Below are positions 37,700 through 45,374 of a stretch of 64,000 bases of DNA, one piece after another (the first letter of the stretch is position 1; every line of letters starts with the position of its first letter). The DNA lies in NCBI RefSeq assembly GCF_900169305.1, contig NZ_FWDP01000004.1, positions 868,001 to 932,000 of the forward strand. The letters run 5' to 3'. The translations under genes and the position numbers were made by a program. This DNA comes from Marinilactibacillus piezotolerans. Its GTDB lineage: Bacteria > Bacillota > Bacilli > Lactobacillales > Carnobacteriaceae_A. The notes beneath the pieces are model-generated. The model ran no database searches. It saw nothing but the letters and a program-made list of their open reading frames with translations, and was not told where the DNA came from.

Positions 37700-38251
37700 T
37701 TAAATTCCAACATTTGTGTTTGTTGTATCTTTATCTTGACGTCCGTCTTCGGTTGTTTGTTCCGTACTTGTATTCTCTGTACGTTGTCCTTTTGCTTCAT
37801 CTTCAGCCATTTTTGCTTCATCGTAATCAAAAGACATTGTACGATCTTTTGCACCTTCAACTCCAGTGTCGTTAGACTGGTTATTCATGTCTTTTCCTTT
37901 TTGAACACCATCATTCACTGTATCCATCGCTTCTTTTTTGATTTGGTCTAAAGTATCTTTATGCTGATCTTTGCCTTTATTCAAAGAATCTGCAACTTGG
38001 CTGTACGTGTCTTTAGCATTTTTCATATAGTCTGAACTTGCTTTTTGCGCGGTTTCTTTAAGTTCAGTACCTTTTTCTTTTGCTAAGTCTGCATACTCTT
38101 GAAATTGACCTTTAGATTTATTCGTTTGCTTAGTAATATCATCGCGCATTTCTTTTCCAGATTTTGGAGCAAATAACAGTGCACTCGCTCCAGCAATAAC
38201 TGCTCCGACAATGGTTCCTAGTAAAAAGCCTTCTGCTTTATTTTTCCCCAT
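37700..38251 (-). CDS. YtxH-domain general stress protein
   Basis: A 183-residue protein. I start at ATG 38251 (MGKNKAEGF). The N-terminal YtxH domain has a glycine-rich membrane segment, GFLLGTIVGAVIAGASALLFAPKSGKEMR. The rest is long, helical and charged, with LEA-like heptads (YADLAKEKGTELKETAQKASSDYMKNAKDTY) and an acidic/threonine-rich tail. It is co-transcribed with the DUF948 protein. In Bacillus the ytxGHJ operon also lies next to ccpA and is induced by general stress; the same role is likely here. Confidence 0.88.
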   Translation of the reverse strand: MGKNKAEGFLLGTIVGAVIAGASALLFAPKSGKEMRDDITKQTNKSKGQFQEYADLAKEKGTELKETAQKASSDYMKNAKDTYSQVADSLNKGKDQHKDTLDQIKKEAMDTVNDGVQKGKDMNNQSNDTGVEGAKDRTMSFDYDEAKMAEDEAKGQRTENTSTEQTTEDGRQDKDTTNTNVGI

Positions 38252-38305
38252 AACTATCCGCTCTCCTTTTAAGTTTGTTTCTTTTCTATTCATTGAGTCT
38301 AGTAA

Positions 38306-38707
38306 TTATTTCTTGGCAATCTTATTGTTGATCTTTCTTGATAAACCAATTGATGCACCACGTTTAGAGGCACCCGCTAATGATGAAGTCAGATTTCTAG
38401 TCGAATCATTCAAGCTGGAAACAGAAATTCCTAAATCTCCAACAGCTTTGAATAACGGATCTGTTAACCCTAACTTCCCATTCACGTCATCTAAGGTTGT
38501 ATTTGTCTTATTAAGCAACCCTTCGACTTCGATCAGTAAATGATCTGCATCTTTAGTGATTGTTCCTAAGCTCTTGTTCGCTTCCTCAACTGTTGTATTT
38601 AGTTGAGACACAACACTCGCTACTTTAAATAACACATAGCATAGTCCTAAAACTAAAACTGCAAATGCAATAGCTGCAATCAGAGCAGCGATTTCTCCAC
38701 CTGACAT
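38306..38707 (-). CDS. DUF948 (YtxG-like) protein
   Basis: A 133-residue protein with an N-terminal membrane segment, MSGGEIAALIAAIAFAVLVLGLCYVLFKV. A helical region typical of DUF948 follows (VSQLNTTVEEANKSLGTITKDADHLLIEVEGLLNKTNTTLDDVNGKL), and the protein ends in a basic tail. It precedes the YtxH gene by 54 bases. The function is unknown; the operon is stress-linked in relatives. Confidence 0.88.
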   Translation of the reverse strand: MSGGEIAALIAAIAFAVLVLGLCYVLFKVASVVSQLNTTVEEANKSLGTITKDADHLLIEVEGLLNKTNTTLDDVNGKLGLTDPLFKAVGDLGISVSSLNDSTRNLTSSLAGASKRGASIGLSRKINNKIAKK

Positions 38708-38858
38708 ATTTTATCCCTCTTTCGTAATTTATTTACATTTTTAGAATACCATTCCGCAAATCAAAAAAGCAAATAGTAAGATTGCAGCTTTTATTCAATT
38801 CAAATAATCTTAGGTAATCCAATCATATTTCAGCTATCTATTTAAAGCTCTTTCACGG

Positions 38859-38912
38859 TATAATAGCTATGTCTGAATAACACTCTTTAAACTTATTAAC
38901 TAACTAACTAAC
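38859..38912 (+). promoter_or_regulatory. Promoter and TAAC tandem repeat before an unknown gene
   Basis: TATAAT at 38859-38864 (weak -35) is followed by four perfect TAAC units (38897-38912) that abut the ribosome-binding site GAAAGGTGGAG. Tetranucleotide repeats can vary in number. Confidence 0.5.
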
Positions 38913-38928
38913 TGAAAGGTGGAGTCTA

Positions 38929-39615
38929 ATGAATAAAACGCGTTATCAATTTGGCAAACCCCAAAATCAGCAATCAGGTATGAAGATCAAACACAAACGA
39001 TTCTTTTGGATTTTCTTGTCTATTGTCCTTTTAGCAGCTATCGGTATTTTACTGAGCTGGTACTATAATCTGGGGTCTTTTGCAGAGGAAGAAGTCAGTG
39101 GTCTTTCTGATCAGCATATTCGTATTTCTGAAACCAAGCAATCTACTCCCAGTTCTCTACTGTTCAGCGACTATGAAAGTTATGAGATGAACTATGAAGG
39201 TAGAGCTGTTGAATTAAGACTGGACTATTATGAATTCGAAAATAAAACAGCTTCCATCGGATTTGCTGGATTATCATCTTCCGGAAAGTCTGATTATAAT
39301 GGACTCATTACTTGGGGAATTCTTCCAGATGATTCTGTTGATTCAGATTTTGGAACACTAAAAGCAAAATTTTTGTTGTCTGGAAAAGGCACATCCAATA
39401 CTGAAAATCTGACCGATCTGTTCTCTTCCTTTAACCATTCGATGACGATGTATAGTGAAATTGAAGGACCGACCGAAATTTCTTCTGGAGAATCCATTCC
39501 GCTGAGAATCTGGTCTTCTAACCGAATATCTTTTACAAATTTTGAAGATTACTTGAAACCAGAGAATATGACTAACCAAGAAGGATTAGCAGTCCTCTAT
39601 TTAGATCTGAAATAG
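38929..39615 (+). CDS. Membrane-anchored protein of unknown function
   Basis: A 228-residue protein I do not recognise. It has a basic cytoplasmic head of about 25 residues (MNKTRYQFGK...KIKHKRFF), one membrane segment (about 26-46, WIFLSIVLLAAIGILLSWYY) and an extracytoplasmic part of about 180 residues. That part is acidic, lacks cysteine, and looks beta-rich with repeated aromatic/polar alternation (YEMNYEGRAVELRLDYYEFENKTASIGF). The ATG has GGTGGAG upstream. It stands alone on the plus strand between the ytx operon and mscS. A surface or periplasm-like role is inferred from topology only. Confidence 0.75.
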   Translation: MNKTRYQFGKPQNQQSGMKIKHKRFFWIFLSIVLLAAIGILLSWYYNLGSFAEEEVSGLSDQHIRISETKQSTPSSLLFSDYESYEMNYEGRAVELRLDYYEFENKTASIGFAGLSSSGKSDYNGLITWGILPDDSVDSDFGTLKAKFLLSGKGTSNTENLTDLFSSFNHSMTMYSEIEGPTEISSGESIPLRIWSSNRISFTNFEDYLKPENMTNQEGLAVLYLDLK

Positions 39616-39666
39616 CCTTTACATTATAATCGTTACATATTTGCAATAGGATTCTGTCCCTTTTTT

Positions 39667-39675
39667 TGATACAAT
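39667..39675 (+). promoter_or_regulatory. mscS promoter, extended -10
   Basis: TGA-TACAAT about 60 bases before the mscS start; no convincing -35. Confidence 0.4.
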
Positions 39676-39733
39676 TTATTTTAGCAAATTAAAGCGGCTG
39701 TATATAAACGCTAGTAAAAGGGGTATCAACGAT

Positions 39734-40630
39734 ATGTATTTAGCATCAGGAGAGGGAACAGATCAAGTCATTAAAGAAGTAACTGAACAGACAAACATCA
39801 TCACCGATTTCTGGAACTCTATAGACTGGAATGCCATTATGGTCAGAGCGATCGTTGGAGTCATCCAGATCTTATTAGCAGTCATTGTTTTCTTTATTCT
39901 CAAAAAAGTAGGACGCTATGTCATTGAAACAGTATTCAAAAGATATATGAGAGAGAAACAAACTGTACCGAATCGTTATAACACTTTATATAAATTAAGT
40001 AAAAATCTATTTAACAGCGTACTGTATTTTTTCTTGGTCTACACAATATTAGAGATAATCGGAATTCCAGTTGGAACACTCGTTGCTGGTGCCGGGGTTA
40101 TTGGTTTAGCTTTATCTCTAGGTGCTCAAGGATTTGTTTCTGACATCGTCAACGGCTTCATGATTTTACTGGAAAAGCAGTTGGATGTAGGAGATGTGGT
40201 TAACGTCAATGGCATTTTAGGAACTGTGGAAGATGTGAACCTTAAAACGACCAAATTAAAAGACTTTGATGGTACGATTCACTTTATTCCCAATCGATCC
40301 ATCACTGTCATCAGTAACCGTTCACGAGCGGATATGCGTGTAATGATCCAGTTGCGCTTATTTCCTAATACAAACCTCGATCAAGTTAGAGCAGTATTAG
40401 AAGATGTCAACAAAAAACTGATTCCTCAATACGAAGAAATAACCGTTGAACCAGCAGAAGTTGCTTTTGTGCCAATCGGAGCAGGTCAGACAGCAGCTCA
40501 GATTATTATGTATTCAAAAGCAGGAACAGAAATCGGTGTCCGCAATGCTTTCTATGAAGGATACGTAGATGCATTAGTGAGAGAAGGGATTGAATTGCCT
40601 AGAATCAACTTTGATACAACGGCTATTTAA
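39734..40630 (+). CDS. mscS: Small-conductance mechanosensitive channel MscS family
   Basis: A 298-residue channel that releases solutes on hypo-osmotic shock. Three membrane segments lie at about 37-60, 90-110 and 115-140. The pore-lining third segment has the Gly/Ala pattern LVAGAGVIGLALSLGAQGFVSDIVNGFMILLEKQLDVGDVV. The beta domain follows (VNGILGTVEDVNLKTTKLKDFDGTIHFIPNRSI) with an alpha/beta C-terminal vestibule. The layout matches YkuT-type MscS. It is transcribed alone. Confidence 0.93.
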   Translation: MYLASGEGTDQVIKEVTEQTNIITDFWNSIDWNAIMVRAIVGVIQILLAVIVFFILKKVGRYVIETVFKRYMREKQTVPNRYNTLYKLSKNLFNSVLYFFLVYTILEIIGIPVGTLVAGAGVIGLALSLGAQGFVSDIVNGFMILLEKQLDVGDVVNVNGILGTVEDVNLKTTKLKDFDGTIHFIPNRSITVISNRSRADMRVMIQLRLFPNTNLDQVRAVLEDVNKKLIPQYEEITVEPAEVAFVPIGAGQTAAQIIMYSKAGTEIGVRNAFYEGYVDALVREGIELPRINFDTTAI

Positions 40631-40644
40631 TTGAACAGACAACG

Positions 40645-40685
40645 TTAAAAAACGATAGATCACTGAGTGATCTATCGTTTTTTTT
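40645..40685. terminator. Bidirectional terminator between mscS and the CBS gene
   Basis: AAAAAACGATAGATCAC / GTGATCTATCGTTTTTT stem with a three-base loop. The CBS gene stop codon touches the T run. Confidence 0.9.
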
Positions 40686-41171
40686 CTACTTTAAAGGATC
40701 TGTTAGCAGTTTTTCGCGTACATCATATACTTTTTCAAACTCATGAGCAATCCGATTGGTTCCTTTTAAGATTTCACTTCTGGTAATGATCCCTTTGAAT
40801 GTCTGGTCTTCGTCAATGACTGTAATAAAGGCATGGTTGACCAGCATGTGTAACACATTTTCCAGCTCATAATCTTCAAAAACATGCGGAAAATCCGTAT
40901 CCATTATTTCCTCTACTTTTATTTCTCCGAGTTTTTCGAAATGAACATCTTCAATCTCCATAATCGCCTGCATAATTGAAGGCATAGAGATTAATCCTTT
41001 CATTCTGGATTTTTCATCTAACACTGGTACCACTGCATATTTATCTGTTGTTAATATCAGCAAAGCATGATTCAATCGATTCTTTGTCCCTACTACTGCT
41101 ACTTGATCAGCAGGTTTTACTAAGTCCTTATCTTGGTCAATCAGTAAGGTTTTGATTTTCTCACCAATCAT
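40686..41171 (-). CDS. CBS-domain protein, CbpB/DarB-like c-di-AMP sensor
   Basis: A 161-residue protein made of two CBS domains. I start at ATG 41171, seven bases after AAGGAG. The wording (DLVKPADQVAVVGTKNRLNHALLILTTDKYAVVPVLDEKSRMKGLISMPSIMQAIM and VLHMLVNHAFITVIDEDQTFKGIITRSEILK) is close to Listeria CbpB and Bacillus DarB (YkuL). Those bind c-di-AMP and, when free of it, stimulate RelA or pyruvate carboxylase. The adjacency of mscS (ykuT) to this gene resembles the Bacillus ykuL-ykuT neighbourhood. Ligand binding is a family inference. Confidence 0.85.
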   Translation of the reverse strand: MIGEKIKTLLIDQDKDLVKPADQVAVVGTKNRLNHALLILTTDKYAVVPVLDEKSRMKGLISMPSIMQAIMEIEDVHFEKLGEIKVEEIMDTDFPHVFEDYELENVLHMLVNHAFITVIDEDQTFKGIITRSEILKGTNRIAHEFEKVYDVREKLLTDPLK

Positions 41172-41358
41172 ATTCCCACTCCTTGTAAACGTTCTTACCA
41201 CTCATCTATTTTACTATCTTTGAAGACATTCACCAAATCAAACTGTCAATTAAGAGAATTTTCTTAGAAAACATTTTTACGATTTGAACTTTTTCATTTT
41301 AATCTTGTTGTTTTTATTTCATTATTTTACCACTTTTCCAGTTAACGAATTCTGCTCG

Positions 41359-41424
41359 CAAAAAAAGCAGAGCATCTTTTTCAACTCACCTAAATACGCT
41401 GGCAAGTTGAAGACCTCTCTGCTG
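41359..41424 (-). terminator. Long composite terminator of the murI operon
   Basis: On the minus strand GCAGAG and CTCTGC flank an inner TTCAACTTGCC/GGTGAGTTGAA stem, with seven T after the outer stem. It lies about 20 bases past the phosphodiesterase gene. Confidence 0.75.
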
Positions 41425-41444
41425 TCTGTTCACGATTATCAATT

Positions 41445-41957
41445 TTACAATTCTATCTTCTGAGATAGCTGAGGAAGCGAATGATGATCTTCATCATAAA
41501 ACGTGATATTTCCACTATTATTTTCTATCTCGAGAATGGCGTAACTGCCTTTGTTGATTGGACCTCGTGGTTGTGAGATGCTGCCTGGATTAATAAAATA
41601 GATTCCCTCTTCTTTATCGACTTTCGGGATATGTGTATGGCCGTAAAAGACAATTTGACAGTCTTCCTTTCTTGCAGCTTTTTTCAAAGCATCAAAAGAA
41701 GTCTTTACATGATGAAGATGCCCATGTGCTACAAAGAATTTTTGACCGTAGTATTCGATGACATTTGTCTCTGGGAACGCTTTTGTAATATCCATATTCC
41801 CTCTTACTGTCTGATAAGTTTGCCAAACAGGGTTATCTTCTTTAAACTCAGAATCTCCGCAGTGTATCCATACATCTACTTCTTCTTGATAAATAGAGAA
41901 GATTTCCTCCATTAAATAAGCTTCACCATGGTTATCACTTATGACTAGTACTTTCAT
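41445..41957 (-). CDS. YfcE/MJ0936 family metallophosphodiesterase
   Basis: A 170-residue calcineurin-like phosphoesterase. Metal ligands appear in order: ISDNHGE (Asp7, His9), CGDSE (Asp), RGNMD (Asn), VAHGHLH and YGHTHIP. It resembles B. subtilis YsnB. The family hydrolyses model phosphodiesters with Mn; the physiological substrate is unknown. It is the last gene of murI-rdgB-ysnB, 18 bases after rdgB, an order shared with Bacillus. Confidence 0.9.
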   Translation of the reverse strand: MKVLVISDNHGEAYLMEEIFSIYQEEVDVWIHCGDSEFKEDNPVWQTYQTVRGNMDITKAFPETNVIEYYGQKFFVAHGHLHHVKTSFDALKKAARKEDCQIVFYGHTHIPKVDKEEGIYFINPGSISQPRGPINKGSYAILEIENNSGNITFYDEDHHSLPQLSQKIEL

Positions 41958-41975
41958 CTCTGCATCCCTCTTTTT

Positions 41976-42593
41976 CTATTGATTTTTTATCCAATCTTCC
42001 AATACTTTATCTAGTTTTCTAACTGCAATCGCTCGGTGACTGATGCTATTCTTTTCTTCTTGTGTCAGCTCAGCCATTGTCTTTTCTTTTTCAGGAACAT
42101 AGAATAACGGATCATAGCCAAATCCATTCTGACCTCTTGGAACGCCTAAGATATATCCATCCAGTTCTCCTTCAATCGTCAGACTTTCTTTTCCAGGAGC
42201 AGCTAGCGCCAACGTACAGTGGAACTGAGCCGTTCTCTCATCAAATGGTAATTCTGAAAGCTCTCCTAGTAGCTTGGCATTATTTTTGGCGTCATTTTTT
42301 TCCTCTCCGGCATACCGAGCTGAATAGACCCCAGGTTGTCCCTGCAATGCGTCAACTTTTAATCCAGAATCATCTGCTAATACCATTGTATCAAGTATTT
42401 CGGCAACTCCTTCTGCTTTTAATAAAGCATTTTCCGCAAACGTTTCTCCTGTTTCTTCAATACTGTCAATCTCAGGATAATCCAGCAGCGTACGTACCTC
42501 AAATCCTTGTTTCTCAAAGATAGATTTAAACTCTGAGGCTTTCCCTTTATTTTCTGTTGCGATGACGATCACTTTATTTTCTGTCTGATTCAT
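41976..42593 (-). CDS. rdgB: XTP/dITP diphosphatase RdgB/Ham1
   Basis: A 205-residue house-cleaning pyrophosphatase that removes ITP and XTP from the nucleotide pool. Motifs: [13 protein letters not shown] at the start, [51 protein letters not shown] and [10 protein letters not shown] at the end. Its first 20 bases overlap the murI 3' end, so the two are translationally coupled. Confidence 0.95.
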   Translation of the reverse strand: MNQTENKVIVIATENKGKASEFKSIFEKQGFEVRTLLDYPEIDSIEETGETFAENALLKAEGVAEILDTMVLADDSGLKVDALQGQPGVYSARYAGEEKNDAKNNAKLLGELSELPFDERTAQFHCTLALAAPGKESLTIEGELDGYILGVPRGQNGFGYDPLFYVPEKEKTMAELTQEEKNSISHRAIAVRKLDKVLEDWIKNQ

Positions 42594-43416
42594 TAAGTTC
42601 TATTCCTTTCAATTCCTCTACTGATACGTGTTCTACTTCGATTTCATTCATTTTCAACCAGCTGGAAGCGATATCTTTGAACATATTAACGGATCCCGTG
42701 GTGTAAAATTTCCGCTCATTCGGTTGATCGGTCTTTTCTTCTGCGAGATCGTAATAGTCCAGCAGCACACTTACTTCATTGACTGTTTCAGCCCCTGAAT
42801 CTATCAAAGTAACCTGTTCGCCCATTACATTTTGAATCAACGGTTTCAGCAGCGGATAATGTGTACAGCCCATCACAAGTGTATCTACCTTCTGCCTTTT
42901 CAGATCTCTCAAGCTTTCTGTCACAACCTTTTTAGCAATTGCACTGTTGAACTGGTTACTTTCTACTAAAGGTACAAATTTAGGACACGCTTGGCTGAAT
43001 ACTTCTGTTTGCTGCTGTTTTTTTTTGATTGCTTTTCGGTACTCTTCGGATCGAATCGTACCTTCCGTTCCAATGACCCCTATTCTGCCCTGATGAGTGG
43101 TTTTAATGGCTGCTCGGCTTCCTGGAAGGATCACACCAATCACTGGGATTTTCAATACCCTTTTTAACTCCGGCAAAGCCGCGGCAGTTGCTGTATTACA
43201 GGCAATAATCAGCATTTTGATATTTTTGTCTAATAAAAACCTTGTTAAATCCCAAGTGAATGCTTTGACTTGTTCTTCAGGCCTTGGTCCGTATGGACAG
43301 CGGGCAGTGTCTCCAATGTAATAAAAAGACTCATTGGGCAGCTGTTTCATTGCTTCTTTCATGACGGTCAATCCACCGACACCTGAATCCAATAATCCTA
43401 TGGCTTGTTTCTTCAT
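42574..43416 (-). CDS. murI: Glutamate racemase
   Basis: A 280-residue enzyme that makes D-glutamate for peptidoglycan. I start at ATG 43416, preceded by AGGAAAT ([15 protein letters not shown]); the upstream in-frame ATG adds 11 unrelated codons. Catalytic residues are Asp10, Cys73 in [11 protein letters not shown] and the second Cys in [10 protein letters not shown]. Downstream genes rdgB and ysnB match the Bacillus racE neighbourhood, and yslB lies divergently. Confidence 0.95.
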   Translation of the reverse strand: MKKQAIGLLDSGVGGLTVMKEAMKQLPNESFYYIGDTARCPYGPRPEEQVKAFTWDLTRFLLDKNIKMLIIACNTATAAALPELKRVLKIPVIGVILPGSRAAIKTTHQGRIGVIGTEGTIRSEEYRKAIKKKQQQTEVFSQACPKFVPLVESNQFNSAIAKKVVTESLRDLKRQKVDTLVMGCTHYPLLKPLIQNVMGEQVTLIDSGAETVNEVSVLLDYYDLAEEKTDQPNERKFYTTGSVNMFKDIASSWLKMNEIEVEHVSVEELKGIELNESDRK

Positions 43417-43690
43417 ATTTCCTACAACCTTCTCAAACGATATCAGCACTATCCATTATACTGATACAGTAGTTCTATAAGCTGACTTTTGTCTATTCCA
43501 GCTTCACTTTTCTATTTTCTCTTTTTTTTATAAAAATCGCAAGCAGAACGTAACACGAACAATACCTGAGTTTGAATGTTTATGTATTTTATAAATAGCA
43601 CATTCTTATGAACAATTTAATTTCTATTAGAAATCATCTGGATTCTAAGTTATACTATAGAGGTTAAATTAAGACTATGAGGTGGAAATC

Positions 43691-44116
43691 TTGGCAGAAG
43701 AGTTACCGAAAAATGCTTCACTAGATGCCATTCTTTTATTAAGAGATCAACTGCTTGAAAATCTTTTAGGTGAAGAAATAGACGACATTTTATACTGGGC
43801 AGGAAAAGAGCTTGCTCGACAAAAACATGCACACTCAGTAAATGATTTGCCCGCTATGTTTGATCTGTTTTCTTTTGGTACGCTGACTTTAGAGAATCAA
43901 AGGAAACATAAATTAGAATACAGGCTAACAGGTGAAGTCGTAGAAGAAAGACTGAACCATCACTCTTCAGCATCTTTTGCTTTAGAAACCGGCTATTTAG
44001 CCCAGCAGCTGCAAGTCATTGACCAAATTTATACGGAAGCTATTTATGAAGTTAAAGTTAGAAAAAAGGAAGTTTGGATCACTGTTCAATCAGACCCAAA
44101 AGAACCGCTTTCATAA
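43691..44116 (+). CDS. DUF2507 (YslB-like) protein
   Basis: A 141-residue cytoplasmic protein. I choose TTG 43691 (MAEELPKNASLD), five bases after GAGGTGG; a GTG nine bases upstream would sit inside that ribosome-binding site. Family features are LRDQLLENLLGEEIDDILYWAGKELARQ and FDLFSFGTLTLENQRKHKLEYRLTGEVV, with FALETGYLAQQLQVIDQIYTEA near the end. It resembles the V4R-like YslB proteins that sit beside racE in Bacillus. The function is unknown. Confidence 0.85.
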   Translation: MAEELPKNASLDAILLLRDQLLENLLGEEIDDILYWAGKELARQKHAHSVNDLPAMFDLFSFGTLTLENQRKHKLEYRLTGEVVEERLNHHSSASFALETGYLAQQLQVIDQIYTEAIYEVKVRKKEVWITVQSDPKEPLS

Positions 44117-44119
44117 TAT

Positions 44120-44177
44120 AAAAAAAACAATCTTTTGAAGGAACCCAGTCACACTTCTTTCTGAAAGGTTGTTTTTA
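44120..44177 (+). terminator. Terminator of the yslB-like gene
   Basis: AAAAACAATCTTT pairs with AAAGGTTGTTTTT across an inner GAAG/CTTC hairpin, four bases after the stop. Confidence 0.7.
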
Positions 44178-44182
44178 AATAC

Positions 44183-44310
44183 ATAAAAAAGCGTCATGAA
44201 CCAGCAGTCATTCTCTCTATCCCAGTTACTGCTTTGTTCAAAAACACTTCGTCTGTTCTTTTTAATTTTATTTTTGACTTTTACTATAGATTAACATTAA
44301 GTATGACGCT
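44183..44310 (-). terminator. Structured 3' end of the small hypothetical gene
   Basis: On the minus strand AGCGTCAT (within the last codons, 44303-44310) can pair with ATGACGCT (44190-44197), which is followed by six T. Inside lies a second hairpin (GAAC...AGCAGT/ACTGCT...GTTC). Read together they form a branched terminator that takes in the gene's own 3' end. Confidence 0.5.
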
Positions 44311-44565
44311 GTTTATAACATTTTCCTTACCATTAACGACTTGAATAAATCTTACTTCTCTTGCATCCCAACTCATTAAATCCTGTAGTGTATAATCGTT
44401 TTTTCTTAATACAACATCCAAAGGACAATCCAATACATCGTCTGCATTATAAAAGACATCACGAACATCTACTGTTAAACGTACTGTTTTTTCTCTGCAT
44501 TCTACTACATATTCATACGTTGAGGTGTCTTCCACATCATTATTAAGCATATTTTGCTGGACCAT
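44284..44565 (-). CDS. Small hypothetical protein
   Basis: A 93-residue acidic, soluble protein I do not recognise. It has no signal or membrane segment. The body (EYVVECREKTVRLTVDVRDVFYNADDVLDCPLDVVLRKNDYTLQDLMSWDAREVRFIQVVNG) looks alpha/beta with two cysteines. The ATG at 44565 has GGAG ten bases upstream, a somewhat long spacing. It is isolated between yslB and trxA, with a structured element on each side. Confidence 0.6.
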   Translation of the reverse strand: MVQQNMLNNDVEDTSTYEYVVECREKTVRLTVDVRDVFYNADDVLDCPLDVVLRKNDYTLQDLMSWDAREVRFIQVVNGKENVINSVILNVNL

Positions 44566-44956
44566 CTACAACACACTCCATTCATTACACAAGTAGTCGT
44601 ACCAAAATTGACTTTAAGAAGAACTGTTTATAATTTTATAGTATCTATATTATAAGTAAATCCGTTTAAGTTTCTTTAAGTAATCTGGTTTTTCTTTTAC
44701 TATTATATTGGCTACATTTTAGCTCAAACAATATGGAAATGAAAGCTTTGTATACATTTCTTCAATTTAACTGAAAATTCTGTTGAAAATTAGACACAAT
44801 TAACTATAAGGTTCTTAAACATAAATATACACAAAGATACCCCTCTGCAATTCGCGGATCATTCATTGACACGGTATATCTTATTGTGTCTATATTTATT
44901 TCCGGAATTTTTGGAGGGGTGTCCTTATTCAGATCTCAAGCATTTTCAATTTGAAA
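44566..44956 (-). promoter_or_regulatory. Gap below trxA with a nested inverted-repeat element
   Basis: A stretch of 391 bases without a gene. At 44836-44923 there is a nested inverted repeat: GATACCCCTC with GAGGGGTGTC (10 bp, one G-U), an inner AATTC-GCGG with CCG-GAATT, and a GACAC/GTGTC hairpin at the tip. No strong T run follows on either strand. On the minus strand it would sit about 270 bases upstream of the small hypothetical gene and just after trxA. The rest is A/T rich and I see nothing else in it. Confidence 0.45.
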
Positions 44957-45268
44957 TTATTTGTGTTTCGCTAAGGTTGCTTCAATTTGCTCTTTGCTGT
45001 GATATCCAATTAATTTTTCTACAACTTCTCCATCTTTTTTCACTAATAAAGTTGGAATACTCATGATACCGAATTTGCTGGGTGTTTCTTGATTGGCATC
45101 TACGTCCATTTTGAAGTAGTTAACTTCTCCATTAGATTCTTCATCTAATTGATCGATAACTGGAGATTGCATACGGCATGGTCCGCACCAAGTTGCCCAA
45201 AAGTCAACGAGTGATAAGCCAGATCCTGTTTGTTCTTCAAAAGTATTGTCTGTTAATTCTTTAACCAT
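44957..45268 (-). CDS. trxA: Thioredoxin
   Basis: A 103-residue disulfide reductase with the active site DFWATWCGPCRMQSPVIDQL (Cys pair WCGPC) and the cis-Pro loop MSIPTLLVKKDGE. Normal single-domain length. AGGAGG precedes the ATG. It has its own promoter and lies downstream of mutS2, as in several lactic acid bacteria. Confidence 0.95.
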   Translation of the reverse strand: MVKELTDNTFEEQTGSGLSLVDFWATWCGPCRMQSPVIDQLDEESNGEVNYFKMDVDANQETPSKFGIMSIPTLLVKKDGEVVEKLIGYHSKEQIEATLAKHK

Positions 45269-45322
45269 TCTAAATCCTCCTATAAATTTACTAATAAAAA
45301 GTAAGTTTGTATCAACATTTTC

Positions 45323-45331
45323 AGTATACCA
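45323..45331 (-). promoter_or_regulatory. trxA promoter, extended -10
   Basis: The minus strand reads TGG-TATACT about 55 bases before the trxA ATG. Confidence 0.5.
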
Positions 45332-45374
45332 AACATTTTATAAAAAATCTATTCTCTTCTCTTATTTTCTCTGC

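Noticed and set aside
44866-45066. A 66-codon plus-strand frame across the end of trxA
   Set aside because: It overlaps trxA antisense, has no ribosome-binding site and begins inside the inverted-repeat element.
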